Below, piece by piece: positions 1 through 12,659 of a stretch of DNA of 64,000 nt. The position numbers were made by a program, and so were the translations under genes. The notes under the pieces are model-generated. The model was not told the DNA's origin. It did not search any database and saw only the letters and a list, made by a program, of their open reading frames with translations. The stretch is from Baylisascaris procyonis (lineage: Eukaryota > Nematoda > Chromadorea > Rhabditida > Ascarididae). The DNA lies in NCBI GenBank assembly GCA_037389465.1, contig JAZARR010000110.1, positions 655,501 to 719,500 on the forward strand. The letters are read 5' to 3'. Within the stretch, counting starts at the first letter, position 1; each line of letters begins with the position of its first letter.

Positions 1-73
1 ATATCTGTATTCTCCAACATTACTTGTGTTAGTCTTGCATTATTTTAATGGAATAATCTATAAGTGATTTTAG

Positions 74-2097
74 GAAATACTATCGCAATGTATTGGTGGG
101 AAGCGTTGGCTTTAAGTTGACTGGTAAACGTTGTGAAGGAACGATACATGGTCGACCATGCCGTGGTGGTAGATTACGAGATATGTGTCTTGATTGGGAG
201 GATGCTTTGCCTGATGAAGATTTAAAAATGGCCAATATTTTCTCGAAGTATTTTTCTTTTTCTTCTATTTTTCAACTTTGTTTCATTAATTTTTCCAGGT
301 CTTTCTGAAAATTCAACAAATTTATTATCTCATTTAATGTTAAAGATATTATCTTATCATACATCCGAGCTGATTCATATCCGACGGTATGTTTGAAATC
401 ATGCAAAAATGTATGAAAGGAGAGGGCAGGATAAACATTGGAAAGAGGGGAGAGGTTAAAATTGCTCAAAAAAGACCTCTCAAGAAGGAAAACTGATTCA
501 ATTAGACTTTGCATCGACTGCAGATACTGTAGAACGCTGTCAATGGTGCAGTCGTTAGGGATTGTTGCATATCACCAAAGAAACGATAACGCAATTCGTT
601 CACTTACTGAAAGATACTGTGGAAAAGCAACACGAGATGTAGCTATGGAAAAGCAAAACGAGATATAGCTACCGATTGATTTTATCGCTTGTTTTTTTAC
701 CAGTTGTTTTTTTTTTGCTTGGTATATACCTCGAAGGTTAAATTGTTAGGTAATAGCTTAATCAAAGGTTTAATTTTCTAGGGCGGCTGATCTGAGTGTA
801 TGTTTGGGTACAACGCTGCAGATTCAACCATCTGGCGATCTACCACTTTTAGCGAGGAAAAACGGTGGAAGGCTAGTCACTGTGAATCTTCAACATACGA
901 AACATGTTAGTAATCATTGGTTTATTCTTTATTTAGTTATTGTTGTTATATTTCATCGATTATTGTTATCTTGGTGTGTATGTTGGTTTATATGGTGATC
1001 AGATATCATGGTGGAAACCTGGAAACCTTTGTTCCGGATGCAACGGGAATGTAGTTCCGGAAAGGTTACCTTGCATAAGGGGATTGAAAATGGATGAAGG
1101 TGATTTTCCTCTTCGCAGTCGTTTGATCTATTTGCTAATCTTTAGTTTTATTTCTTAATTTCGATACTTTTTATCTTACAGGTTTCTCAGAAAAGTTCAT
1201 GACTAAATATCAAGAAAAAATATAATTTTGTAGATATCAATGAAAAACGGCTTATAGAAATTTGTATAACATTTATGAAGTAAGAGATTGTTGATTAGTG
1301 ATCTATGATCTGAAGCGATCTGCTGGTGGTGGATTTGAATCGAATATTTCCAAAAAAGGTTATATAAGATATTAAAAAAGCTCGAATCCAAGTTCATCTC
1401 GAAATCAGACAGTTTACATGGGTTGTGCCTTGCTAGTTAACCGTAACTGGACTGGAATTGCTAGGAATCATTTGTTTCATAAAATTGGTGTGAAGGAGGT
1501 GGAATATAAAATGAGAATAGAAGGTTTTTCATAGTCTATTGCTAGTGACCTATGATTTTCATGAATATCATTTTGTTTGTTGGGATGAGGGTATTTATGG
1601 TGCGTTATTCAACCCATATCAAGTATCAGCACATCCATGTCCTCCTCTAGCCTTCCAATGATAGAAATAAGGATTCCTTACGAGGACCCTACGGAAGTGT
1701 GGCCAGTAATGCAAGAGGATGCAACAATGTGACATTTGAAATATGCAAATTAGTAATAATATTGATGGCATTGTAGCACTCTGTTCCTTACCAAAAACAC
1801 TGTTTTGTTTGCTGACTGCTGAGGGGGTCTTCGAAAGGAAGAAAGAAATTTTTCGAGTATTTCGATGACGTCATTGCCTATAATTCTGTTAATTTGCATA
1901 TCTAATGACTAAGTTTTTAGCACGATAAGACAGACTTGGTTATTAACAGTCGGGTGGATGACGTGATGCGAATGTTGATGGATGAGTTGGGCATTGATAT
2001 AGAAGAAGGTATGACAAAGGAATCTATACCTGTTGTTAAATCCATACATCCACTGGAGACATTCAGGAAGAGACGACTCTTGACCAGGAATCTGTGA
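74..2097 (+). CDS. sir-2.4: SIRT6-type NAD-dependent protein deacylase, 3' part (5' exons outside window)
   Basis: Three exons are readable: 74-247, 782-905 and 1921-2097, giving the last 157 residues. The first starts after a TTTTAG acceptor in mid-codon, so the Rossmann-fold exons lie to the left. Visible features are the second half of the zinc module (Cys in GKRC and in GRPCRG, matching human SIRT6 Cys166 and Cys177), then [17 protein letters not shown], then [14 protein letters not shown] and [10 protein letters not shown], the NAD-pocket segment typical of SIRT6 and unlike SIRT7, then [13 protein letters not shown]. The family removes acetyl or long acyl groups from histone H3 and other proteins in the nucleus. 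Splice phases fit (AA|G and then phase 0). The protein stops at TGA 2095-2097, only about 35 residues after the catalytic fold, without the long C-terminal tail of human SIRT6. That TGA overlaps a perfect donor, CT|GTGAGT, so a further exon cannot be excluded. An AATAAA follows at 2314. Confidence 0.9.
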
Positions 2098-2313
2098 GTT
2101 AATGTTTTGCTCTCTTTCTTAGGGCTGAATGATTCCCAATTTCAGTCTTTAATTGCAGTTTTCGTTGCTATTTTTAAGTTCTTTCTGACCGAAATTACGT
2201 TATTTGTTTATTTATTTAAAAAAAATTTTTTTTTCAACATCTAAAATTGAGAATACCCGCAAAAATATTTGAGCACTAATAGCAAAAGAAAAAAGCAGTA
2301 TAAACAATTTATA

Positions 2314-2319
2314 AATAAA
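2314..2319 (+). promoter_or_regulatory. Polyadenylation signal, sirtuin gene
   Basis: AATAAA lies 217 nt after the sirtuin TGA, inside a run of overlapping AATAAA/TAAATAAA motifs at 2311-2343. It is the first clear signal downstream of the stop. Which of the overlapping copies is used cannot be told from the sequence. Confidence 0.5.
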
Positions 2320-2441
2320 TAAACAAAAATTAAATAAATAAATAACATTTGTTGATGTATTGTATGTGTGAAATTACTATCTGTATAAATTGAATCTCTT
2401 TCATTCCTGTCAGAATTACAATTTTATCACCTTTGTCGGAA

Positions 2442-2538
2442 CTGTCCTCGTGTCCTTATCCTGTCCTCGTGTCCTTATCCTGTCCTCGTGTCCTTATCCT
2501 GTCCTCGTGTCCTTATCCTGTCCTGTTATCTTTATCCT
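2442..2538. repeat. 19-bp minisatellite, four perfect copies plus a decayed one
   Basis: The unit CTGTCCTCGTGTCCTTATC is repeated without change at 2442-2460, 2461-2479, 2480-2498 and 2499-2517, followed by a degraded copy up to about 2538. It lies just beyond the sirtuin polyadenylation signals. The strand is pyrimidine-rich and unlike the AT-rich surroundings. The absence of differences between the four copies indicates recent expansion. Confidence 0.9.
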
Positions 2539-4164
2539 CCAGTTGCGCAGATCCATTCTTCTCTATTCATTCCGCACTCGAGCATGAGCAATAAAATGAT
2601 ACGCCGGCTTATATAAGTGAAATCATGGTGTGATTTGCCGATGGTTGCTGATGTTTTCATCGTTAGGATACCCTTTCTTCATCAGCAACAAGTATTATTC
2701 CACCCAACAACGTTTCTTTACTCCTTGCAGTCCCCGGAACTGAATAATTGCACAATATTTATAGATTTTATATGTATTATCGTTGACAATTGTTTAATAT
2801 TTAGGCAGCATTTATTTCGACATTTTTCAATTTTCAAATGAAAATATTTAATCGTTTTGTTTTAATGTCGAATGCACCATCTATTAATTGTTAGAATAAA
2901 CGTTGAATAATTGCTGTCCCATTGCGATGCGCCATTCAACTCTTAAACAGCCCCCTCCTTTCATTATGGTTTTTGTGTTGTATTGTTCGGATCGTTCTGA
3001 TGGACCGATGTCTTGACGACATCTCGGTCTTTTTTGCGCATGGTATGCTTAACTACGAGGTGCTGTATCTTTTTAGAAGTCTAAACTGGACTCATTCCCA
3101 CCGCTTTATTAAATTACTGGCATCGTCCATTTTTGGTTCTGAGTAACGTGTGAGTATATCTGTTGATTGAGTTCATTCGAAAGATCTCTTTTTCGTACGT
3201 ATTTGGGAAAAGTGATGGAGAGGAAGACATTTGAAGATAACAAAGACAAACATTTAGGCGACGAAATTAAAGTCTTTTCTATATCGGGTAAGGTACTAGA
3301 CAAGTAATAGTCTATGAATGAAAATCATATGCGCCCATAAGCAACCTAAATTGATCTTATTTTCGTTACTTAGGCTATATTCATTGTCACGCTGTTAGTT
3401 TTAAGTGTTTCAATAAGAATTTTATGGCGGTCAGATAATTACTGCAGAGCAGAACATCCTTTGCTTTGTTTATAAATTTTTACTATGAATTAGTTAAAGG
3501 TACTTAATAAAACTATTCAACCTTATCGGGTTATGACCATCGTTGTTGAACACTTTTATTTATTTGGAATTGAATACTATATTGCGGTTACTGTTGTTAT
3601 TGTAATGTCTTTTATGGTAATAACACCTCAAAAAACACTTTGATCAGTAAGAAGGAGTGGTGATGTGGATAGTGGTCACTATGGTCACCTCATCGCGAAA
3701 AAGTTATCTAATATCCAATCCAACAAGAGGGTAGGAATGATGCGGTCACCTGATCGGTAATGTAGGTAAATCGTCGATGTCGATATTTTATTATACAGTT
3801 AAATATTAAGTTAAACAATTAAGTAACAGCCGTGCCGCAAAACCTTGCAAAATAAGAATCGTCGAGTAGATAAACATTAATCAAGAAGCTACCATTGCAA
3901 AGATTTAGAATAAGGTCCCATTCTTCCAAAACATCCTGTATATCCTGGATTTTTCCTATCCTCAAAAAGCTCATGAATATCACTGCAGAGTTTATTAGAC
4001 AATTAGAAGGATAAAAGCGATATGAAATTATAAAACTATTACATCACAATATAGTCGTCACCGTATATAACAAAACATAAAGCAAGGAAAGCGATATGGA
4101 AAAGCAGCAAGAAACAGGAATGTGTAATTGATGAGAATGTAAACGATTCGATTAATACCCCTCC
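2539..4164. other. Spacer between the convergent sirtuin and unc-119 genes
   Basis: No exon with a recognisable product is seen on either strand. One short ATG frame (3214-3287) ends at a donor-like GTAAGG but leads to no acceptor in a compatible frame. The right part must hold the 3' UTR of unc-119 on the - strand; no canonical AATAAA is seen close to its stop. Confidence 0.5.
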
Positions 4165-7100
4165 TCATAGACCACCGTTGTACGCGTAATCGGCCTTATT
4201 ATGCATTATGAGACGATCTTCCACAAAGTAAAAGCTGTCCGATCGAGTCTCATATGGACATGAGATCATTTCGTTGACTGCAATCGATTGCTCTTTCATA
4301 TATGAGGAAATTATAGAGAAATCAAAAGGTATAAGCAAATAAAAAACATAAACAACAGTAAGAACTCGACTATCGGTGTATCTCACCTCTAAATATGAAT
4401 AATACTCCAACAACCTATGGTTAAATTCTTTTACCACCTTAAATGCCAAAATAATATACCCGTTTTGATCACATCCGAAATGGCTAAAGGTTCTAAACTA
4501 TTGCCAATATTTCTGTAATCGCAGATGATCATGGCGTTTCTATCGCAATATTCTGAAGGAAAATGGACCGTTTCTAAACAGGTTTATCGATTATTAGAGA
4601 ACAGATTGGCTCAATCAATTATCATACGAGACATAGATTTTGTTTTTACGAACGCAGTCTATCTGTTAGTTTTAGTAGGCTTGCTGGATTGATAGCACTG
4701 ACTCAACAATGAGAGAAAGTAATATACTTTCCCTCCGACCCCCTCCCTCCCACCTTCTGAATTATGAGGAGGGAAGGTAGTAAGGCGATGACTATATCTG
4801 TTAAATTCACCTCGCGATTTCTTTCTTACCGCTATTCAAAACCATTTTATGAAGATATCAAGCAATCGAACATTACTGCTTGTAGCACTTCTATCATTGG
4901 ACCCTCACAAAATCGTCAGGCTTGATTGCACTCACAATCTACTTCATTTGCAGTACTCACTAAGGTAGACTACTATCATTTGCACCGGTAAGTTTATGCG
5001 AAAAAAATATTTTGGGCTAGGAATTGAAACGATCACTAGTACAAATATGAGCCAAGCATGTCAGCCTAAGTTAAAACAACTCAATTCACACGTTCTTATA
5101 GTTTAAACCATGGTTTTAAACCGTGAGAATTTTAGCGATGGTTAACTTTAAATAAAAGCATGAAAGCTCCCAAATCTATCAGCAAAAAAAAACAAAAAAG
5201 AAAAGAAACAAAATGAAAAACAAAAAATAACTTACTTAGAGATTCAGATAATTGAGGAAAATCGTAAATATGTTCACATGTGTTTTTACTATTCGGTATA
5301 CAGAAACCAAATTCGAAATCGAAACTTTTAAGAAGACGATCACGAAAGAAGTGACGTTCAATCATACGGAATTTGTTCACTGCTTTATTGCCAACAATAA
5401 ATTCCACTCTGCAAATCAATAACGCTGAATTATTACATTCAATTTTTAATTACAAACTCAACTACATTAGTATTCTATTTCATAGACCAACTGATGCGCC
5501 TTAAAGTTTTAAGTCTATCAATTAATATCGACATAAAGAATTTTGCAGTTAACGGGGAAATAGATTCGTGCCATACGATTGGTGAAGTTTGGTGGAGACA
5601 ACGAATGGAGCTTAGCTAACTACCTGCCGTCTTTCTTCTCTCACTCATTCATATATAATCGGGAGGATCGGAAAGATTCAACACTAACACAATAACGAAC
5701 AATATAAACAATTGGATTTTCGATGCATATGACTAATGATCTATAAGCAGTGCAACCGATATAGGCCCATAGTAGATGTTTGATTGAGCATGAAAGTTTT
5801 TCATTATTTACTAAATGGAAAATGCCGTGCACAGCAGATTGCAAATAAATTTTTTTATACCAATGTATATTTTTTTTGCTAAGCTTAAGAGTTTTATAAG
5901 TCTGGATCGAACAAATACATTAGAGATGCGCGTATTCTCTCACTACTTAAGGAAACGAAAAGAGTTAAAATACTATAGGAGTTCGATAGACTTGAATTTC
6001 AACAATAGTAATAACACTACTCTGTCAATTGTATTATAATTACATGTAGGAAATCGCAGACTTCCATTTATCTTCAGTGGTTTGTGATAAAATAACTTCT
6101 TTTTTTTTTTACTTTCACTCACTATCAAAATTCATGCATCCTATCTTCAACTGGGGAATTACGAAGGTTATTGGCTTCGGGGTTTATAAACAAATGAATG
6201 CAGTAAATTAAATAAACGCTTTTAAAACAATTTCATTTGTAATTTTATAAATAAGAATAACTTACGTAGCGCCGACATGTTTAAGCCGTAAGAATGCAGG
6301 TGTGAACTGATAGCGAACAAACCTCGCCGCACTTGCTTCCTCACTTGTCACCACAACATCGTCCGCCTCGTCGTCTACAATAAGTTCACTTCCGCATAAC
6401 AGGTTGTCAATTCACACAAAGAGCGCATATCATAAGACTCCAATAACGACATCCTGCGTCTATGGATTCCCCAACATGATGTATAATCGACGAATACACC
6501 CACAACTTTACCACATTTTAAAAAATTTGACGTTAAATTAAACACCGGAAGAAGCGATATTTTTAATAAGTAAACATGAACGATCAATAAATCGATATTA
6601 CTGCAGTATTTCGTCAGATCAAATCCAATTTTTCATATATTCTTCACTGACTTTCGGCGTTAAAAATGAGCCAGTAAACATTTCTGCACAACGCTGACTC
6701 AAAGGTGTCAATTAAATGAGAAAAAAAAAAACATCTAGAGGATGAAGGTTGCAGATATCGATAGCATTATAATAATTGAACGATACAAGTAGAGTGCATT
6801 ATTCTCAGAAATCATTCGTGGAAATGATCGAAATGTTCAGTCAAATCAATGCAAAATGTTTTCATCTAGAATTTCATAATTTGCATAATTGGCATTTTAG
6901 CGATATTTCTTTGATCAAAGAAAATAAAAGAGCTCACCGCTAGTGGGTTTCGCAATTTCGAATAGCACTTGATCGGTATCCAAATCACGAATTTTGAATC
7001 GTGTGAATTCCACATCGAATATATTTGCTTCCGGTTCACATAAATAATCTGAATAATTTATTTCACACGCGTAAATGGAATTAAACCTAATTGTGGAAAA

Positions 7101-8097
7101 AATTGACGCCAAGAAAATTTGAGAAAAAATAATCGAAAAGATAAAATATTAGTCAAATAATATGAAATAAAGGATCGATTTCTCAGCAGCAATATGCAAA
7201 ATATGTCAAACGAAGTTTTGATCTCCTCGAAGAACGAAAAAAAACTTTATATTGATGCTGACATATCATAACTACATGCATTCTCCTATTCGCTACTAAT
7301 TTCTATGCAAAACTTTGAAGCGTTAAAAAAAAAACTTTATGCAGTAATATTTTATAGATGATTTTAAAACTTCCTTCTATACTTCCTCCCATTGTTCTAA
7401 AATCCCCCCCCCCAAAAAAAAAAATTCCATGGAAATTTCCCCTTCAAATCCCTATATAATTCTAGAGCAGAGGAGTTTTTTTTTTTTCTGAATAATTCGG
7501 CGAATGCAAACTCAAATGCTGCACACAAAAGGCTATTCCTATCCGATACCCATGACAACGGCACAACTTCCATAGCAACGGAAAGATGCTCTAAGAAACA
7601 ATCGACCGTGCGTCGACTAGACTCAACGCGCTTTTGATGTATGCTTCAATTGTAGAAATAATTTCCATTTTTAAAGATAAAGTAAAAATTACATTACTGC
7701 TTACTAACTAGTAATTTGTACAGCTCTTATTGCTTCTCAAAGTAAATGGAATAACAACCTGATAGCGCTATATGGATCGCTATGGAGTCCCTCTAAGGTA
7801 AGCAATAAGATATTTCACTATTAAGAGTCATATCAACCGAATTTCATTTTCTTTGCATTTAAAAAAATAATAAATGTAAAGTGTTTCCTTTTTTTTTTAC
7901 TCGAGATGATAGTATGATTAATTTATAAAAGATTATTTTTAAAAGCTTCAAAAAAACGTACCGTTTGTGATTTTATTGAGTCGAAGCACATCGTCAGGTG
8001 TAATGAAAGCACGTGACCGAAGTTCATCCTCTGAGAGTGGTTCTCGAATTCGGCTGTCTGAAGTGGTCGATGAAGAACATCGACGCATTTCCGGCAT
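4165..8097 (-). CDS. unc-119: UNC-119 lipid-binding trafficking chaperone (complete)
   Basis: Five exons on the - strand, 8097-7962, 7048-6938, 6374-6266, 5408-5236 and 4277-4165, join in phase to give 213 residues; C. elegans and vertebrate UNC119 are of similar length. The start is the first ATG ([10 protein letters not shown]) after a TTTTCAG acceptor. After a Ser/acidic N-terminal tail come [86 protein letters not shown] and the C-terminal [20 protein letters not shown], all hallmarks of the UNC119/PDE6-delta beta-sandwich. The family binds N-myristoylated cargo in a hydrophobic pocket and releases it through ARL2/ARL3; in C. elegans it is needed in the nervous system. The protein ends YNGGL. 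There is no truncation and the identification is essentially certain. Confidence 0.97.
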
Positions 8098-8120
8098 AAC
8101 GCCCTTCAACAAAAAACCTG
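8098..8120 (-). promoter_or_regulatory. Probable spliced-leader acceptor and 20-nt 5' UTR of unc-119
   Basis: On the - strand a run ending TTATTTTCAG has its CAG at 8120-8118, 20 nt upstream of the unc-119 ATG at 8097. No coding exon that could splice into it is visible upstream. A strong acceptor so close to the first ATG is what nematode trans-splicing produces. A non-coding cis-spliced first exon is the alternative. Confidence 0.5.
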
Positions 8121-8746
8121 AAAATAACGGTGAATATAACGAAAATCATATGAAGCGTTTTCAAAAAAAAAAACGCTGCATACTTGTACCCAATGGTGTT
8201 GAATGCTGACAATTGCGCCACCGTACAACTGTCAGCGGCACACACTCAAAAACATGAAGATATAAGACGATAAAGGGACGAAGGCTAATGAAATGCACAC
8301 TCAGATATGGCTCAAGATGGCCCAGACATGATAAGGTCCAAAATACTTGGCTGTATAAATAGTCAAAAAACGGCACTTGCCTCAGTATAAAGGTACCACA
8401 TATTTCCAGCTTTCATTCCACTCAAAATACCTGGCTTGGTATCACGAATGTTACAGTTACCCAATCACTTCTTATGTCTACCCTATGATCCAGTCATTTT
8501 GCTGTTTGCATCTCATCAAAACTCTCTATATTGAAAGTAATCGTCGTTTATAAGGGATAAATTAAAGCCAGCAAAAGTGGCGAGGGAAGGGAAGGGAAAT
8601 GAGGCATTTAACATTAAAAGAGGCAGTAAAATTTGTGCAATTTCATTCGCAAGAAGAAAAGCCATAGTGCATTCGATTCGCGTTTCAAATAAAGTAACGA
8701 TCGTAAAATCAATAAAAGAGCACCTCAAAAAACGTTTCTCTACGAG

Positions 8747-8826
8747 TAAGCCAAATCAACTGCTTGGCCATAAAATGTCATATAATGTCTCTCTAAGAAT
8801 AAGCCAAGTCAACTGCTTGGCCATAA
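8747..8826. repeat. Pair of 27-bp direct repeats
   Basis: TAAGCCAARTCAACTGCTTGG followed by CCATAA occurs at 8747-8773 and 8800-8826, with a single A/G difference, 53 bp apart. The sequences just upstream of each copy (TCTCTACGAG, TCTCTAAGAA) are also related, so the duplicated unit is about 53 bp. It lies upstream of unc-119 in non-coding DNA. Confidence 0.8.
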
Positions 8827-10309
8827 GACCCTGATATCACACGCGCTCACCTCATTATGCATGCATAAATGTGCCGAGGGTGGCATAAACGAAACTGTTG
8901 ATCGTTAACGTTTGATACTTTTCGATACTTGAATAGTATATGGTAGAAAATAGAGACGATACAAGCTAAGAGGAAGTATAAAGGAGGTGATATGACTCTT
9001 TTGAGAATAATCTAGGAATTAAACAAAAAAATGATACATTTAGAAATTAAATACAACAAATACCAACTATTATCTCCATACAAATAAAACTTATTGTTAT
9101 CGAATCAAGTGAAATATTTTAATTAAAAAAAAATTTTTTATGTAAACTTAATCATTTGTTAATAATAAATATTGTTTATCTCCTACCATAATTCATAACA
9201 AAAAAAAAACATTTCTATACATGATATGATTCAATCGAAGTCTGCATTTCGCTACAATATTCATCGAAGCAATGAATATTCAAATATGTTAATTTGCATG
9301 TTTATAGCTGCATTGGTGGTCTAAGTTATTAGCATTGTTAGATAAGAACTTTTAAACAATAATTGGAGTTCAAAATTTTCATTACTTCCTACATTTTGTT
9401 GCATCGTTCTCCGTTTCTTAGTCGTTTTTTTCTTTCTAAATGCCGTTACAATATTTTAAAAGATATAATTGGTGCTAACAAATTCGAAATTATGCAATTA
9501 TTTACAAAATAAAGCCTCCCCTTCATCGCTAAATGATTGATAATTAATACCAGGTCATTACTACTTTAATATTATACTACATTTTTCATTGTTTAATGCA
9601 GTAAAATGTTTCAATCAATGAAATAAGTAATTATATACTCCCTTCAAATAATTTTGTTTCATAGGCAATAATGAAAGATATGAAGGTGCAAAATATTACT
9701 GTGCTTTCATATACCGTTTCCACTTCAGATGCGTTTTTCAAAAGCACAATTTGTGCAATTTTGCTCCTCTACGGACATACCGGTTCAAGTTTGTTGTTGA
9801 TCGAATGCATTTATCCTTTAAAGACTAAACCACTTCCAATCATTATGAATAAATTTTATTTAATATATAATACATAATTTATGATCATTTCAAAAAACAT
9901 TGTCAATTACACATTATTATCACACATTAAATCATCAATAATATTCTTACAATTTATTACTTTTATTTATTACTTTTTGAAATTTTAAGCAGTAATTTTG
10001 AAATTTTTGAAAATATTATACTTATGGGAGAAAATAATTGTCAATGAGAATTAAGAACTGAATCGTTGAGGAATATGAAAGAACTGAACTAATTTAAATA
10101 CAATAGAAAATATTCATCGAAAATTTTCTCGAAAATTTTTCATTCGAAATAAATCGATTCAATATAAGGCAATTTTAAATATATAAATAGTAAACGATTT
10201 AGAAATAATAAACTTTAAAATTTTCTTTTTAATTTAAAAATGTTTCAGAAAAGCAATAAACAAATAAATTTTAAAAAAAATTTATCAAGCAATAGCATAT
10301 GAAATAATA

Positions 10310-10609
10310 TTGTTAAGACGATTGTTAGTGGTGACAATTTCAACCGCAAAACTTGCATGTGTAAAAATATCTGACTACACCGATTCATTTGTTCAGAAGC
10401 TTTCTTGCGATGGTTACCTAATTCTAGCTCTTATCCATGAGGGAGAAAATTCGCTAACTCGTTCTTACGAACTTCCTGAGGTTCTTTCTTCAAGAGGTGA
10501 GGTTCTTTCTTCAAGAGGTGAGGTCCTTCTTCATGGAGCTGAGATTCTTCAACATTTTAGTGTTGTTAATGCATCTTGGTCTCCATTAGAGGTTACAGTA
10601 TCTCACTAG
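10310..10609 (+). other. Open frame with in-frame heptad repeats, no known family
   Basis: A frame of about 100 codons is open here, with no ATG near its start. It contains 21-nt units at 10478-10498, 10499-10519, 10520-10540 and 10541-10561, read as EVLSSRG, EVLSSRG, EVLLHGA and EILQHFS. The 21-nt period keeps the frame. I recognise no family, and no flanking splice sites are convincing. It may be a lone exon, a relic, or a minisatellite that happens to leave a frame open. Confidence 0.2.
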
Positions 10610-12029
10610 TGTTGAACAGTCATCAAAAATTATTCGCCAATTTTTGCAACATTTGATTCTCAGAAATATAATTCAATTCACTTCCTGATAATATTGATTC
10701 ATTTTGATCACTAAATTATTATCGATAAGGATACTGTTAAAAAGATCTTGTAGATCAAATTTATGCTCTCTTCTTCTTTGTTATTTCTGCTTTTTTATTT
10801 TCAGTTGTAACTTGTTATTGATTTTTTTCTCTCTCTACTTTACACATATATGAATGAATATTTTCTCATCTCTATATATAGAAAGCGGAAGAATCTATGC
10901 TAAAATCTAATCGGCAAAAATTGAACATTAGAACTAAGAAAATAACAGCGACAGTTTAAGTTGAACAATGAAAATTTAATTTCATCTGAAATTTAAAAAA
11001 AAAACAGTTTAAAAATTTTTATTTATTTATTTTTTCTTTTTATACATCGATTTAAAAAAAATCATCTCCGAAATGAGAGTGATCGTTATTGCAATAAACG
11101 ATTTTGCAAGATGACATGATGGTAATTGAAGGTGACATGATAATAAGTTACCGTACATGATAATAAATTACCGTTATTTTTCTATCTTTCTTACTTCGAT
11201 CGGAATCTACCGTATAGCCTTCGATAGAACTAATGATGAACAAGAATATATTAAATAGGAAGTGAGATTAAAGGAAATTCTAATATTGCATGGAACAGCA
11301 GTTGCATGTGCTAACAACAAACGCATATCAAACATTTTTCGTCCGTTCAATAAAGGGAAGCATTTGGAGCCGGAACCCGAAAAAACACATCGGAAAGCGC
11401 TAAACAATATCCTACCCGCCGGGGAAAGGGGTAAATGTTCTGATAAATATTCGCAAACAAAACGATGACATTAAACGGAAAGGTAACTAACTATAGCTTG
11501 AAAGCTGCAACACTACGCAAGGATCATAGAGCTAAGCGATATCAAATCTTTTAACATCGCATCAAATATCAAAAAGCGTTGAGTGGCATCAAGTTTTGAA
11601 GGAATCAATGCTTTACTCTTTTATTTTTCATCATACCTCATTTCAGCTGATTTTTAAAAATATTCGAAAATCAAATTCCATCATTTGATAAACGTTGTTA
11701 CAATTACATAAATGAAGATAATACGATATTAAAGAATGCACCTTTATAATGGCTATTATATAAAATTCCCTGAATGAAATTATATAGAAAAGCATCGATT
11801 TCCTTATAGAAACAAAATGAATAGAACTTAGTAATTTTGAATTGTGGAATTCAATTATCATAGCCATACTTCAAATGAATAGACGTAATATTTTCAAATT
11901 TTCGAAAATTCATCAATAAGAAATCAGTTGCAAATAATAACGAATTTCACCTTCAGAAAACAACATCACCACATAACAAACAAGACATCTTAACGAATAG
12001 AAATCAATGAGAAATAAAGAGAGAGATGG

Positions 12030-12224
12030 ATGGATGTAACAAGAAATAAGGGAGAGCAATGTGTGCGAATGTTAAAGCAATCGGCTAGCTTCTCGACTAC
12101 AAAAAGGATGTCTAGCAAGCAAGTAGGCAATGCGACAACGATCGAAGAGTATGTCGCTGCGCAACGCGAACGTTTACGACGCGCTCTTGCAGAGTTGACG
12201 GGTCGCCTAGTTGCCTCATATTGA
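12030..12224 (+). CDS. Small hypothetical ORF, 64 codons, unassigned
   Basis: An ATG-started frame ends with TGA at 12222-12224. Its second half, EEYVAAQRERLRRALAELTG, is predicted to be a charged amphipathic helix, and the DNA there is richer in G+C and CpG than its surroundings, as exons in this window are. A later ATG at the MSSKQVG residues would be an alternative start. A donor-like GT before the stop and a TTACAG acceptor at about 12240-12245 could join it to a longer frame (to 12530), but the implied intron would be only about 40 nt. No family is recognised. Confidence 0.25.
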   Translation: MDVTRNKGEQCVRMLKQSASFSTTKRMSSKQVGNATTIEEYVAAQRERLRRALAELTGRLVASY

Positions 12225-12659
12225 TTTATTATATATTTGTTACAGACAGCCAACTCTACTTATATCAATTTGGAATTATTTACTTCTTACAGTACTAGTA
12301 ATATATACATTATTAATAGGCTTGAAAAGAATTCATCGTGGGAAATACGAATGAAAATGGGAAAGGATGTACGATTTATTCATTGCCTTTTGCTGAATCA
12401 TTTCTTGTTTTGCTCGGTTTTTTATCAATTTTATTTAATTATGGTATTGTTTTCCGGTAAAGTGGGAAAATTTCACTTATTTTTGGGAAAGAAAATCAAT
12501 CGATTTATTGACCTATATTTGGAGGGTTAGATTTAGTAAAAATATTCAACTAAATATTGGATTTAACCATTGGAATTGTTAAATTTAAGAAGAAGGGAAA
12601 AGGTATATAATTTCGGGCAGCATAATATGGTTTATTCACAAGATCACAGGAAAAAATAA

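Noticed and set aside
3214..3287. ATG-led 25-codon frame ending in a GTAAGG donor
   Set aside because: No downstream acceptor in a compatible frame leads to recognisable coding sequence.
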